Origin: an uncultured Gemella sp. | Lineage (GTDB): Bacteria; Bacillota; Bacilli; Staphylococcales; Gemellaceae | Reading direction: 5' to 3' | Assembly (NCBI GenBank): GCA_938038035.1 | Contig: CALHQV010000026.1 | Coordinates: forward strand, 1-9,289 | DNA: 9,289 bases | Shown: positions 1 through 6,382 of the stretch, in pieces | Layout: the number at the start of each line of letters is the position of its first letter | Numbering within the stretch: the first letter of the stretch is position 1 | Program-made: the position numbers and the translations under genes | The notes under the pieces: generated by a model | Told to the model about the DNA's origin: nothing | Database searches by the model: none | What the model saw: the letters and a program-made list of their open reading frames with translations, nothing else

Positions 1-1097
1 ATATTGTAATGTAGATAAGCATCGATAAAATCGATTATTTCACCATCCATTACTTTATCTACTGTAGATACTTCGTAGTTTGTTCTGTGATCTTTAACCA
101 TTGTATATGGGGTAAATACATAAGAACGAATTTGTGATCCCCAACCGATGTCCTTTTGTTCACCACGAATAGCGGCAAGCTCTTTTTCTTTTTCTTCTAT
201 TTCACGTTGATATAGTTTTGATTTTAAGTTTTTCATTGCAGCATCTTTATTTTGTATTTGGCTACGTTCAGATTGTGATTGAACGACGATACCAGTAGGA
301 AGGTGAGTGATACGAACGGCAGAGTCGGTAGTATTAATATGTTGACCACCAGCACCTTGAGCACGGTAAGTATCAATTTTTAAATCTTCATTATTAATTT
401 CTATATTGATTTCATTTTCATTGAATTCTGGAATTACATCGATTGAAGCGAACGATGTATGTCTTTTTCCAGATGGATCAAAAGGTGAGATACGAACAAC
501 TCGGTGAACACCTTTTTCTCCTTTTAATAATCCATATGCAAAGTCACCTTCAATTTTTATAGTTGCTGATTTAACTCCAGTGATATCACCAGATTGATAG
601 TTTAAGTAACTGTATTTTAAGCCTTGTTTTGTGAAGAATCTCTCATACATACGCAACATTAATTCTGACCAATCTGTAGCATCAGTTCCACCAGCTCCAG
701 CATGTATTTCTAGTATAGCATTGTTGTTATCATATTCTTCTGAGAATAATAATCTAAAGCTAAAATCTTCAACACTTTTTTTAAGATTGACTACTGTTTC
801 TAGTAAATCTTGATAAATTTCTTCGTCATCTTCATCTTTTAAAAACTCAACCATTTCTTCTGAGTGTTCTAGATAATCTATCATTTCACTAAATTCATCA
901 AGTTCTTTTTTTATACTTTTTGATTCAGTAACAAGTAGACTAGCAGCTTCACTATCATTCCAAAAATTAGCTTCTAGCATCATATTTTCAATTTCAGCAA
1001 CTCGTTCAGTTTTATCTTCTATTTTTAATGAAGTTTTAAATTCTGTTATTCTTTTGTTAATTTCTTCGAGTTCTTTTCTAAGTTCAATAAGTTCCAA
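1..1097 (-). CDS. prfB: Peptide chain release factor 2 (RF2), 3' end cut by window edge
   Basis: RF2 enters the ribosomal A site at UGA and UAA stop codons and triggers release of the finished protein. Read on the minus strand, the frame is open from a TTG at 1097-1095 to the window edge (365 full codons). RF2 rather than RF1 is shown by the stop-recognition tripeptide SPF at residues 204-206, within VVRISPFDPSGKRHTSF. The catalytic GGQ is at 250-252 within GAGGQHINTTDSAVRI. The N-terminus MELIELRKELEEINKRI is a helical domain matching Bacillus RF2. The TTG start is supported by AGAGGT (1105-1110) seven bases upstream; the first ATG on this strand is about 38 codons in and would remove conserved sequence. 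The protein reaches IDFIDAYLHYN, so only a few residues are missing. Unlike many bacterial prfB genes there is no in-frame TGA near codon 25: codons 24-25 read TTA AAA. It is divergent from the heat-shock operon. Confidence 0.96.
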   Translation of the reverse strand, partial: MELIELRKELEEINKRITEFKTSLKIEDKTERVAEIENMMLEANFWNDSEAASLLVTESKSIKKELDEFSEMIDYLEHSEEMVEFLKDEDDEEIYQDLLETVVNLKKSVEDFSFRLLFSEEYDNNNAILEIHAGAGGTDATDWSELMLRMYERFFTKQGLKYSYLNYQSGDITGVKSATIKIEGDFAYGLLKGEKGVHRVVRISPFDPSGKRHTSFASIDVIPEFNENEINIEINNEDLKIDTYRAQGAGGQHINTTDSAVRITHLPTGIVVQSQSERSQIQNKDAAMKNLKSKLYQREIEEKEKELAAIRGEQKDIGWGSQIRSYVFTPYTMVKDHRTNYEVSTVDKVMDGEIIDFIDAYLHYN

Positions 1098-1131
1098 AAT
1101 TTTTACCTCTATTAACTTCTTTCGTTTACTT

Positions 1132-1160
1132 ATTATACAAGAATTTTACTGAAGATACAA
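1132..1160 (-). promoter_or_regulatory. Probable sigma-A promoter of prfB
   Basis: On the minus strand a perfect -10, TATAAT (1132-1137), lies 17 bases from a weak -35, TTGTAT (1155-1160, only TTG matching consensus). Transcription would start near 1125, about 28 bases before the prfB TTG and just ahead of its ribosome binding site. Spacing and position are right, but the poor -35 keeps this tentative. Confidence 0.5.
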
Positions 1161-1253
1161 GGTAATAACAAGAATAAATATAATAGATTAGCTAGTAAAT
1201 AGAGGATAAAAAAATAATGTCAGATACTATTAAAATAGATAAAAAACAACAAA

Positions 1254-1270
1254 GGTCAAAAAAAGTCAAA
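1254..1270 (+). promoter_or_regulatory. CtsR operator (perfect heptad direct repeat)
   Basis: GGTCAAA-AAA-AGTCAAA fits the CtsR consensus RGTCAAA-NAN-RGTCAAA with no mismatch. CtsR is the Firmicutes repressor of clp genes, and in staphylococci it also binds in front of the dnaK operon. The site is about 18 bases upstream of the -35 proposed for hrcA, so on its own it would act from just upstream of RNA polymerase or together with the second repeat at 1288-1304. Confidence 0.82.
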
Positions 1271-1287
1271 AATATTTCAAAAAACCT

Positions 1288-1304
1288 ATTGACTTATTTT
1301 GACC
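1288..1304 (-). promoter_or_regulatory. Second, inverted CtsR-like repeat overlapping the -35
   Basis: On the minus strand this reads GGTCAAA-ATA-AGTCAAT. It matches the CtsR heptad repeat except for the final base and the middle spacer base (T instead of A). It contains the TTGACT proposed as the -35 of the hrcA promoter, so a repressor bound here would block RNA polymerase directly. It lies 34 bp from the perfect site, start to start, roughly three helical turns, and in the opposite orientation. Confidence 0.6.
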
Positions 1305-1317
1305 TTAATGATATTAT
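1289..1317 (+). promoter_or_regulatory. Sigma-A type promoter of the hrcA-grpE-dnaK-dnaJ operon
   Basis: TTGACT (1289-1294, five of six consensus bases) and TATTAT (1312-1317, five of six) are separated by exactly 17 bases. The start point would be near 1324, placing the CIRCE operator at about +5 to +31. The promoter lies between or within elements for two repressors, as expected for a vegetative promoter that is derepressed on heat shock. Confidence 0.75.
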
Positions 1318-1328
1318 TATATATGTGA

Positions 1329-1355
1329 TTAGCAGTCAGATAGTTAGAGTGCTAA
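1329..1355 (+). promoter_or_regulatory. CIRCE operator (HrcA binding site)
   Basis: TTAGCAGTC, nine spacer bases, then GAGTGCTAA. The consensus is TTAGCACTC-N9-GAGTGCTAA. The right arm is perfect and the left arm has one change (G for C at its seventh base). The element is 29 bases ahead of the hrcA ATG and just after the predicted transcription start, the usual place for CIRCE, so HrcA should repress its own operon here. It also forms a hairpin in the mRNA leader. Confidence 0.95.
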
Positions 1356-1384
1356 AACACAAAATTGGAGAATAGGTGATGACA

Positions 1385-2392
1385 ATGTTAATAGATAGAC
1401 AAGTACTCATTCTTCAATCTATAGTCGAAAATTTTATTACGACTAATCAACCTGTAGGTTCTAAACAAATTGCTCAAAATATTGATTTCAGTTCGGCAAC
1501 GATAAGAAATGATATGAGTAAATTAGAAAAAGAAGGATTGATTAAAAAGACTCATATTTCATCAGGTAGAGTACCTTCCGAAAAAGGTTATCGCTATTAT
1601 GTAGATTACATAAAAAAAGATTATGAATTATCAAATAGTGAGAATGAAAAACTTAAACAACTCTCTGGTGGAGATATAGTCTCGGAAAATAATTATCTAG
1701 AAAAAAATGCAATAGTACTATCGGACTTAACAGATTGTACGGCGGTGATACTAGCCCCGACAAAAACAGATAGGCGCATTAATAAGATAGAGGTTATTCT
1801 TCTAAGTAGTCGTAGCATTCTCGTTATATTAGTAACAAATATAGGAGAAGTATTCCAACAAAACTATAAACTTGATGCAGATTTCACTGCAGAAGATATA
1901 GGAGAGATTAATAAACTTCTTCAAAGTTACTTCTATGATGTGGATATGGCAACAGCTCATGTAATGATTCATGGTGAGTTAGAAAAATATTTAAAGAATA
2001 AAGTTAACAACTACGATATGATAGTGGTGGCTTTAAATAGATTGTTGCAAAATAAAATTAAAAAGACTATAGCATTAGGGGGTAAGTACAATTTACTTAA
2101 ACAACCCGATATAGACAATGTAGAAAAATTAAAAGAAGTAGTATCGCTCTTAGAAGATGATAAGATAGTCGAGCTTCTAGATAATAATGAAGTAACTGAC
2201 AAACCATCTATTAAAATAGGAACTGAGCTTAAGCTTGGGAATATAGATGATCTTTCATTAGTGTCTAGTAGTTATAATACATCGAAAGGTCAAGGTGTAA
2301 TAGCCGTATTTGGACCAAAGAGAATGGACTATTCGAAAATCATGACACTTATAGCTTGTGTTCGTGATAATTTAAATAATAATTTAAAATAA
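1385..2392 (+). CDS. hrcA: Heat-inducible transcription repressor HrcA
   Basis: HrcA binds CIRCE as a dimer and represses class I heat-shock genes; its folding depends on the GroE chaperonin, which links repression to chaperone supply. The 335-residue protein has an N-terminal winged helix: SSATIRNDMSKLE (about 36-48) is the recognition region and HISSGRVPSEKGYRYYVD (57-74) the wing, both hallmark sequences. The family-typical end is present (GVIAVFGPKRMDYSKIM near the C-terminus). The ATG at 1385 was chosen because homologues begin Met-Leu/Ile-x-x-Arg-Gln; AGGTGA sits five bases upstream. In-frame starts at 1376 (GTG) and 1379 (ATG, behind GGAG at 1367-1370) would add two or three residues and cannot be excluded. 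It is first in the operon, 13 bases before grpE. Codon use is less biased than in dnaK, consistent with a low-abundance regulator. Confidence 0.97.
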   Translation: MLIDRQVLILQSIVENFITTNQPVGSKQIAQNIDFSSATIRNDMSKLEKEGLIKKTHISSGRVPSEKGYRYYVDYIKKDYELSNSENEKLKQLSGGDIVSENNYLEKNAIVLSDLTDCTAVILAPTKTDRRINKIEVILLSSRSILVILVTNIGEVFQQNYKLDADFTAEDIGEINKLLQSYFYDVDMATAHVMIHGELEKYLKNKVNNYDMIVVALNRLLQNKIKKTIALGGKYNLLKQPDIDNVEKLKEVVSLLEDDKIVELLDNNEVTDKPSIKIGTELKLGNIDDLSLVSSSYNTSKGQGVIAVFGPKRMDYSKIMTLIACVRDNLNNNLK

Positions 2393-2405
2393 TTAGGAGG
2401 TAGAG

Positions 2406-2981
2406 ATGGCTACTGAAGAACAAAAAGAAACTCTACAAGAAGAAGTAACAACAGAAGAAACTGTTGAGACTGAAGAAACGACAGATTTAAAAGAAGAAGA
2501 AGTAGTTGAAAAAACTGCAGAAGAGTTATTACAAGAGCAAATTGAAAAGCTGCAAGAAGAAGTAAAAGCGTCAGAAGACAAATATTTACGACTTTATGCA
2601 GAGTTTGAAAACTTTAAACGACGTAAAAATCAAGAAATTGACACTATAAATGCTTATAAGAGTCAAAAAGTGATTACAGAAATCTTACCAAGTTTGGATA
2701 ATCTAGAACGTGCTTTACAAGTTGAGTCAACTAATGAAGAAGTACAAACAGTTCTAAAAGGTGTACAAATGGTATATGAAGGATTACAAGCAGCGCTTAA
2801 ATCAGAAGGTGTTGAACTAGTAGAAACTGAAAATGCTCAGTTTGACCCAAACTTCCACCACGCAGTAATGCAAGGGGAAGAAAGTGATAAAGAAAGCGGA
2901 GTAATCTTAGACACATTCCAAAAAGGTTACAAACTAAAAGATAGAGTAATCAGACCAGCAATGGTTAAGGTGAACTCATAA
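2406..2981 (+). CDS. grpE: Nucleotide exchange factor GrpE
   Basis: GrpE is the dimeric cofactor that drives ADP release from DnaK and so resets the Hsp70 cycle in the cytoplasm. The protein has 191 residues. Residues 1-40 are an acidic, Glu/Thr-rich disordered tail; about 40-100 form the long coiled-coil stalk (including ENFKRRK at 68-74); the C-terminal beta domain carries the GrpE signature, FDPNFHHAV at 146-154 followed by GYKLKDRVIRPAMV at 174-187. Start ATG 2406 has a near-ideal ribosome binding site, AGGAGGT (2395-2401), four bases upstream. It follows hrcA by 13 bases, so the two are co-transcribed. It is separated from dnaK by an unusually wide 220-base gap with RNA hairpins. Confidence 0.97.
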   Translation: MATEEQKETLQEEVTTEETVETEETTDLKEEEVVEKTAEELLQEQIEKLQEEVKASEDKYLRLYAEFENFKRRKNQEIDTINAYKSQKVITEILPSLDNLERALQVESTNEEVQTVLKGVQMVYEGLQAALKSEGVELVETENAQFDPNFHHAVMQGEESDKESGVILDTFQKGYKLKDRVIRPAMVKVNS

Positions 2982-2989
2982 TTATTAAT

Positions 2990-3031
2990 CCTTAGTTTTT
3001 TCGAACCTAGAAGGTGAAGAAAAAAGTTAGG
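2990..3031 (+). other. Imperfect hairpin at the 5' end of the grpE-dnaK spacer
   Basis: The arm at 2990-3002 (CCTTAGTTTTTTC) pairs with 3019-3031 (GAAAAAAGTTAGG) in 11 of 13 positions, around a 16-base loop. It starts nine bases after the grpE stop. No T-tract follows, so it is not a standard terminator; it could protect the grpE 3' end or be one end of an inserted repeat. Much of the pairing is A-T, so stability is modest. Confidence 0.45.
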
Positions 3032-3040
3032 AGTAAGAAT

Positions 3041-3101
3041 CGCACAGCTACACCAAGAATGAGGAACGAAGTGACGAAATGATTGGTATGTAGCTACTGC
3101 G
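3041..3101 (+). repeat. Long stem-loop in the grpE-dnaK spacer, possible dispersed repeat
   Basis: Three paired blocks lie in register: CGCA 3041-3044 with TGCG 3098-3101, AGCTACA 3046-3052 with TGTAGCT 3089-3095, and CCAA 3053-3056 with TTGG 3083-3086. That gives 15 base pairs, with a small internal loop and a two-base bulge (TA, 3087-3088). The 26-base loop is purine-rich (GAGGAACGAAGTGACGAAA). Composition is less AT-rich than the flanks. It has no T-tract, so a terminator is unlikely. It could be an mRNA processing or stabilising element between grpE and dnaK, or a copy of a palindromic intergenic repeat. The rest of the gap (3102-3186) is AT-rich and I see no convincing second promoter or CIRCE copy in it. 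Confidence 0.5.
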
Positions 3102-3201
3102 TAGATAAAAAAGTAATATAAGACTTTGTTAGAGTGAAAAAAACAGTTTAACAAATAAATTTGAAAAATATAGTTATTATAAATTTAAGGAGGACAAGAA
3201 T

Positions 3202-5025
3202 ATGTCAAAAATTATAGGTATCGACTTAGGAACAACTAACTCATGTGTATCAGTATTAGAAGGTGGGGAAGCTAAAGTAATCCCTAATCCAGAAGGTAAC
3301 AGAACTACACCTTCTGTAGTAGCATTCAAAGGTGACGAAATTCAAGTAGGGGAAGTAGCAAAACGTCAAGCAATTACTAACCCTAACACAGTAATTTCTA
3401 TCAAACGTCACATGGGTACAGATTATAAAGAAGATGTAAATGGTAAAAAATACTCACCACAAGAAATCTCAGCAATGATTTTACAAAACCTAAAAGCAAC
3501 TGCTGAAGCTTACTTAGGTGAAAAAGTAACTAAAGCTGTAATTACAGTACCAGCATACTTTAACGACGCTCAACGTCAAGCAACTAAAGACGCTGGTAAA
3601 ATCGCTGGATTAGAAGTAGAACGTATTATTAACGAACCTACTGCAGCAGCATTAGCATACGGATTAGAAAAAACAGATGTAGATCAAAAAGTATTAGTAT
3701 TTGACCTTGGTGGTGGTACATTCGACGTATCTATCTTAGAATTAGGAGATGGAGTATTCGAAGTATTAGCTACATCAGGAGATAACTTACTAGGTGGAGA
3801 TGACTTCGACCAAGCTATTATCGACTACCTTGTAGATGAATTCAAAAAAGAACAAGCTATCGACTTATCACAAGATAAAATGGCAATGCAACGTCTTAAA
3901 GATGCAGCAGAAAAAGCTAAAAAAGACTTATCTGGTGTAACTTCAACTCAAATTTCATTACCATTCATCTCAGCTGGAGCTAACGGACCAGTTCACTTAG
4001 AAAACACATTAACTCGTGCTAAATTCGATGAACTTACTCACAGTTTAGTAGAAAGAACATTAATCCCAACTCGTCAAGCACTTAAAGACGCTGGATTAAA
4101 CCCAAGTGAAATCGATCAAGTAATCTTAGTTGGTGGATCTACTCGTATTCCTGCAGTACAAGAAGCTGTTAAAAAAGAAATGGGTAAAGAGCCTCATAAA
4201 GGAGTAAACCCTGACGAAGTAGTAGCTATGGGGGCTGCTATCCAAGGTGGAGTAATCACAGGGGATGTTAAAGATGTAGTATTACTAGACGTAACTCCAT
4301 TATCATTAGGTATTGAAACAATGGGATCTGTTATGACAGTATTAATTCCAAGAAATACTACAATCCCAACATCTAAATCACAAGTATTCTCTACAGCTGC
4401 AGATAACCAACCAGCAGTAGATATCCACGTATTACAAGGTGAACGCCCAATGGCATCTGACAACAAAACTCTTGGAAGATTCCAACTTTCAGATATACCA
4501 CCAGCACCACGTGGAGTACCTCAAATCGAAGTTACATTCGATATTGACAAAAACGGTATTGTAAATGTTACTGCTAAAGATCTTGGAACTCAAAAACAAC
4601 AAAAAATCACTATTGAATCAAGCAGTTCATTAACTGACGCTGATATCGATAGAATGGTTAAAGAAGCAGAAGCTAATGCAGAAGCAGATGCTAAACGTAA
4701 AGAAGAAGCTGACGTACGTAACGAAGCTGATCAACTTTCATTCCAAGCTGATAAAGCATTAGAAGAAGCTAAAGATAAAGTAGATCAAAGCTTATTAGAT
4801 AACATCAAAGCTAAAAACGATACATTAAAAGAAGCTATTAAAAATAATAACTTAGAAGAAATTAAAGCTGCTAAAGATGAATTAAATAAAGCTGTTCAAG
4901 AAATGACTATGAAACTTTATGAACAAGCTAATGCGGCAGCTGGAGCTCAAGGAGCAGATGCAGGAGCAACTTCATCAAATAACGATGATGACACAATCGA
5001 TGCAGACTTCACTGAGAAAAAATAA
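3202..5025 (+). CDS. dnaK: Molecular chaperone DnaK (Hsp70)
   Basis: DnaK is the ATP-driven Hsp70 that binds exposed hydrophobic segments of unfolded proteins; DnaJ stimulates its ATPase and GrpE exchanges its nucleotide. The 607-residue protein carries the phosphate loop IGIDLGTTNSCVSV (5-18), the second phosphate motif FDLGGGTFDVS (167-177), the adenosine motif VGGSTRIP (310-317), the hydrophobic interdomain linker VVLLD (359-363), the beta substrate-binding domain, a helical lid and an acidic C-terminal tail ending DADFTEKK. The nucleotide domain lacks the roughly 24-residue insert found near residue 80 in Gram-negative DnaK (here RHMGTDYKEDVNGKKYSPQE is continuous), a Firmicutes trait. 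AAGGAGG at 3187-3193 lies eight bases before the ATG. Codon use is strongly biased (TTA, GAA, AAC, TTC, GAC favoured), as expected of a highly expressed gene. Hairpins lie on both sides of it. Confidence 0.99.
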   Translation: MSKIIGIDLGTTNSCVSVLEGGEAKVIPNPEGNRTTPSVVAFKGDEIQVGEVAKRQAITNPNTVISIKRHMGTDYKEDVNGKKYSPQEISAMILQNLKATAEAYLGEKVTKAVITVPAYFNDAQRQATKDAGKIAGLEVERIINEPTAAALAYGLEKTDVDQKVLVFDLGGGTFDVSILELGDGVFEVLATSGDNLLGGDDFDQAIIDYLVDEFKKEQAIDLSQDKMAMQRLKDAAEKAKKDLSGVTSTQISLPFISAGANGPVHLENTLTRAKFDELTHSLVERTLIPTRQALKDAGLNPSEIDQVILVGGSTRIPAVQEAVKKEMGKEPHKGVNPDEVVAMGAAIQGGVITGDVKDVVLLDVTPLSLGIETMGSVMTVLIPRNTTIPTSKSQVFSTAADNQPAVDIHVLQGERPMASDNKTLGRFQLSDIPPAPRGVPQIEVTFDIDKNGIVNVTAKDLGTQKQQKITIESSSSLTDADIDRMVKEAEANAEADAKRKEEADVRNEADQLSFQADKALEEAKDKVDQSLLDNIKAKNDTLKEAIKNNNLEEIKAAKDELNKAVQEMTMKLYEQANAAAGAQGADAGATSSNNDDDTIDADFTEKK

Positions 5026-5040
5026 TTAAATAAATAGTCT

Positions 5041-5072
5041 AAGGGGCTGGTAGCGTTATGCGCTAGCCCTTT
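5041..5072 (+). terminator. Hairpin between dnaK and dnaJ, possible leaky terminator
   Basis: AAGGGGCT (5041-5048) pairs with AGCCCTTT (5065-5072), with one G-T wobble. A three-base bulge (GGT) follows, then AGCG (5052-5055) pairs with CGCT (5061-5064) around the loop TTATG. The stem is GC-rich for this genome. Only TTTGTT follows, a poor U-tract, so I expect partial termination or 3'-end protection of dnaK mRNA. Either would lower dnaJ output relative to dnaK. It begins 15 bases after the dnaK stop. Confidence 0.6.
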
Positions 5073-5102
5073 GTTAAATAATTAATTATAGGAGAGATTA
5101 AG

Positions 5103-6254
5103 ATGGCTAAAAGAGATTATTATGAGGTACTTGGTGTAAGTAAAAGCGCAAGTGCAGCTGAAATTAAAAAAGCATATCGTAAATTATCAAAACAATATCA
5201 CCCAGATATCAACAAAGAGCCAGGCGCTGAAGATAAGTTCAAAGAAATTTCAGAAGCGTACGAAGTACTGAGTGACGATACTAAAAAAGCTCAATATGAT
5301 CAATTTGGTCACGCAGCATTTGAAGGTGGAGCCGGTCAAGGTGGATTTGGCGGCTTCGGTGGAGGTTTCTCTGGATTCTCAGGTGGTTTTGATGACCTTG
5401 GAGATATTTTCTCAAGTTTCTTCGGTGGAGGAGGATCACGTCGTAATCCCAATGCTCCACGTCAAGGAGAAGATTTATTACACCGCATTCGTATAAGTTT
5501 TGAAGATGCCGTTTTTGGTACGAAAAAAACTATTAAAATCCGTAAAGATGTAGAATGTGATCACTGTCACGGAAGTGGAGCGAAAGATTCTTCATCTGTA
5601 AATACTTGTCATAGATGTAATGGTAGTGGACAAGAAGCGGTAATTCAAGATACTCCATTCGGACGTATGCAAAGTCAACGCACATGTTCTGAATGTCAAG
5701 GGCGCGGTAAAATCATTAAAGATAAATGTGCACACTGTTTCGGTAAAGGATACAATAACTGTGAAGTAGAATATGAGGTTGAGATTCCAGAAGGAATTAG
5801 CTCAGGGCAACGTGTTCGTCTTCGTGGTAAAGGTGGAGCAGGAGAAAATGGTGGTCCAGCAGGTGACTTATTTATAGAAGTAATTGTTGCTGAGGATTCA
5901 TACTTCCAAAGAGAAGGTGATGATATCTATACTGAATTAAAACTTTCTCCAGCACAGGCAGCTCTTGGTACAAAACTAGATGTACGTACTTTAACAGGTG
6001 AAATAGAGTTAAATGTTCCAGCTGGAACGCAACATGGACGTAAATTCCGTCTTTCAGGTAAAGGGGTTAAAAGTGTTATGGGATATGGTCAAGGAGATCA
6101 CTACATTGTGGTATCTATTGAAATCCCTAAAAATTTATCGACAAAAGAACGTGAACTATACCTTCAACTTGCAAAGTTAAATGATGAGAAAGTTGAAGAA
6201 GATGAAAGCTTTTTAGACAAAGTTAGTAGAAAAGCAAAAGATTTATTTGATTAA
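5103..6254 (+). CDS. dnaJ: Co-chaperone DnaJ (Hsp40, type I)
   Basis: DnaJ delivers unfolded substrates to DnaK and stimulates its ATPase. The 383-residue protein has all type I parts in order: the J-domain (about 4-70) with the essential HPD at 33-35; a Gly/Phe-rich linker (about 75-112); a zinc-binding domain with four intact CxxCxGxG motifs at 152-159, 169-176, 195-202 and 209-216; and the two C-terminal substrate-binding beta domains. Length and motif spacing are normal. AGGAGAG at 5090-5096 supports the ATG at 5103. It is the last gene of the operon: the downstream genes often found after dnaJ in Bacillus and Staphylococcus (prmA, rsmE) are absent, and a strong terminator follows about 130 bases after the stop codon. 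Confidence 0.98.
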   Translation: MAKRDYYEVLGVSKSASAAEIKKAYRKLSKQYHPDINKEPGAEDKFKEISEAYEVLSDDTKKAQYDQFGHAAFEGGAGQGGFGGFGGGFSGFSGGFDDLGDIFSSFFGGGGSRRNPNAPRQGEDLLHRIRISFEDAVFGTKKTIKIRKDVECDHCHGSGAKDSSSVNTCHRCNGSGQEAVIQDTPFGRMQSQRTCSECQGRGKIIKDKCAHCFGKGYNNCEVEYEVEIPEGISSGQRVRLRGKGGAGENGGPAGDLFIEVIVAEDSYFQREGDDIYTELKLSPAQAALGTKLDVRTLTGEIELNVPAGTQHGRKFRLSGKGVKSVMGYGQGDHYIVVSIEIPKNLSTKERELYLQLAKLNDEKVEEDESFLDKVSRKAKDLFD

Positions 6255-6321
6255 TAAAGAGAAAATGGACTAATCTAAAAGTCCTAAATTTAAAAAAAGT
6301 TTATATGAAAACTTATAGACG

Positions 6322-6381
6322 CAGCGGTTTATTAATATCTAAAGAGTTTTATAAAAGTTTTCGGATATCTAGTAAACTCTG
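6322..6381 (+). other. Long imperfect stem-loop upstream of the terminator, unclassified RNA structure
   Basis: Paired blocks in register are CAG 6322-6324 with CTG 6379-6381, GTTTATTA 6327-6334 with TAGTAAAC 6370-6377 (one G-T), and ATATC 6335-6339 with GATAT 6364-6368. That is 16 pairs with a small internal loop, one bulged C and a 24-base loop. The same 3' strand can instead pair with AGAGTTT (6343-6349) through AAACTCT (6374-6380), so two folds compete. It ends one base before the terminator hairpin. I do not recognise a known riboswitch class and see no good promoter upstream, so the simplest view is a structured dnaJ 3' untranslated region. The preceding 6255-6321 holds only two weak hairpins (GGACT 6267-6271 with AGTCC 6280-6284; AAGTTT with AAACTT around 6300). 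Confidence 0.45.
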
Positions 6382-6382
6382 T

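Noticed and set aside
631..813. Plus-strand 60-codon open frame inside prfB
   Set aside because: It is antisense to conserved RF2 sequence that includes the region before the SPF motif, has no ribosome binding site, and its Ser/Leu-rich composition is a shadow of the real gene.
2406..2540. Glu/Thr-rich repetitive stretch in grpE as a possible tandem repeat or expansion
   Set aside because: Acidic, disordered N-terminal tails are normal for GrpE, and there is no regular repeat unit at the DNA level.
2990..3020. T-arm-like GGTTCGAA on the minus strand, hinting at a tRNA
   Set aside because: No acceptor stem, anticodon arm or D-arm can be built around it, so it is a chance match.
2927..3154. 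Minus-strand 75-codon frame covering the grpE end and the grpE-dnaK spacer
   Set aside because: No ribosome binding site or promoter on that strand; it overlaps the conserved GrpE C-terminus and the spacer palindrome. A gene is much less likely than an RNA structure or repeat.
3147..3183. Possible internal promoter for dnaK (TTGAAA at 3161, TATTAT at 3175, TATAAA at 3178)
   Set aside because: The -35-like and -10-like strings are only 8 to 11 bases apart, and no correctly spaced pair could be found; the region is simply AT-rich.
5272..5496. Plus-strand 74-codon frame overlapping dnaJ in another frame
   Set aside because: It lies over the end of the J-domain and the Gly/Phe linker, whose repetitive codons keep other frames open; it has no start signals of its own.
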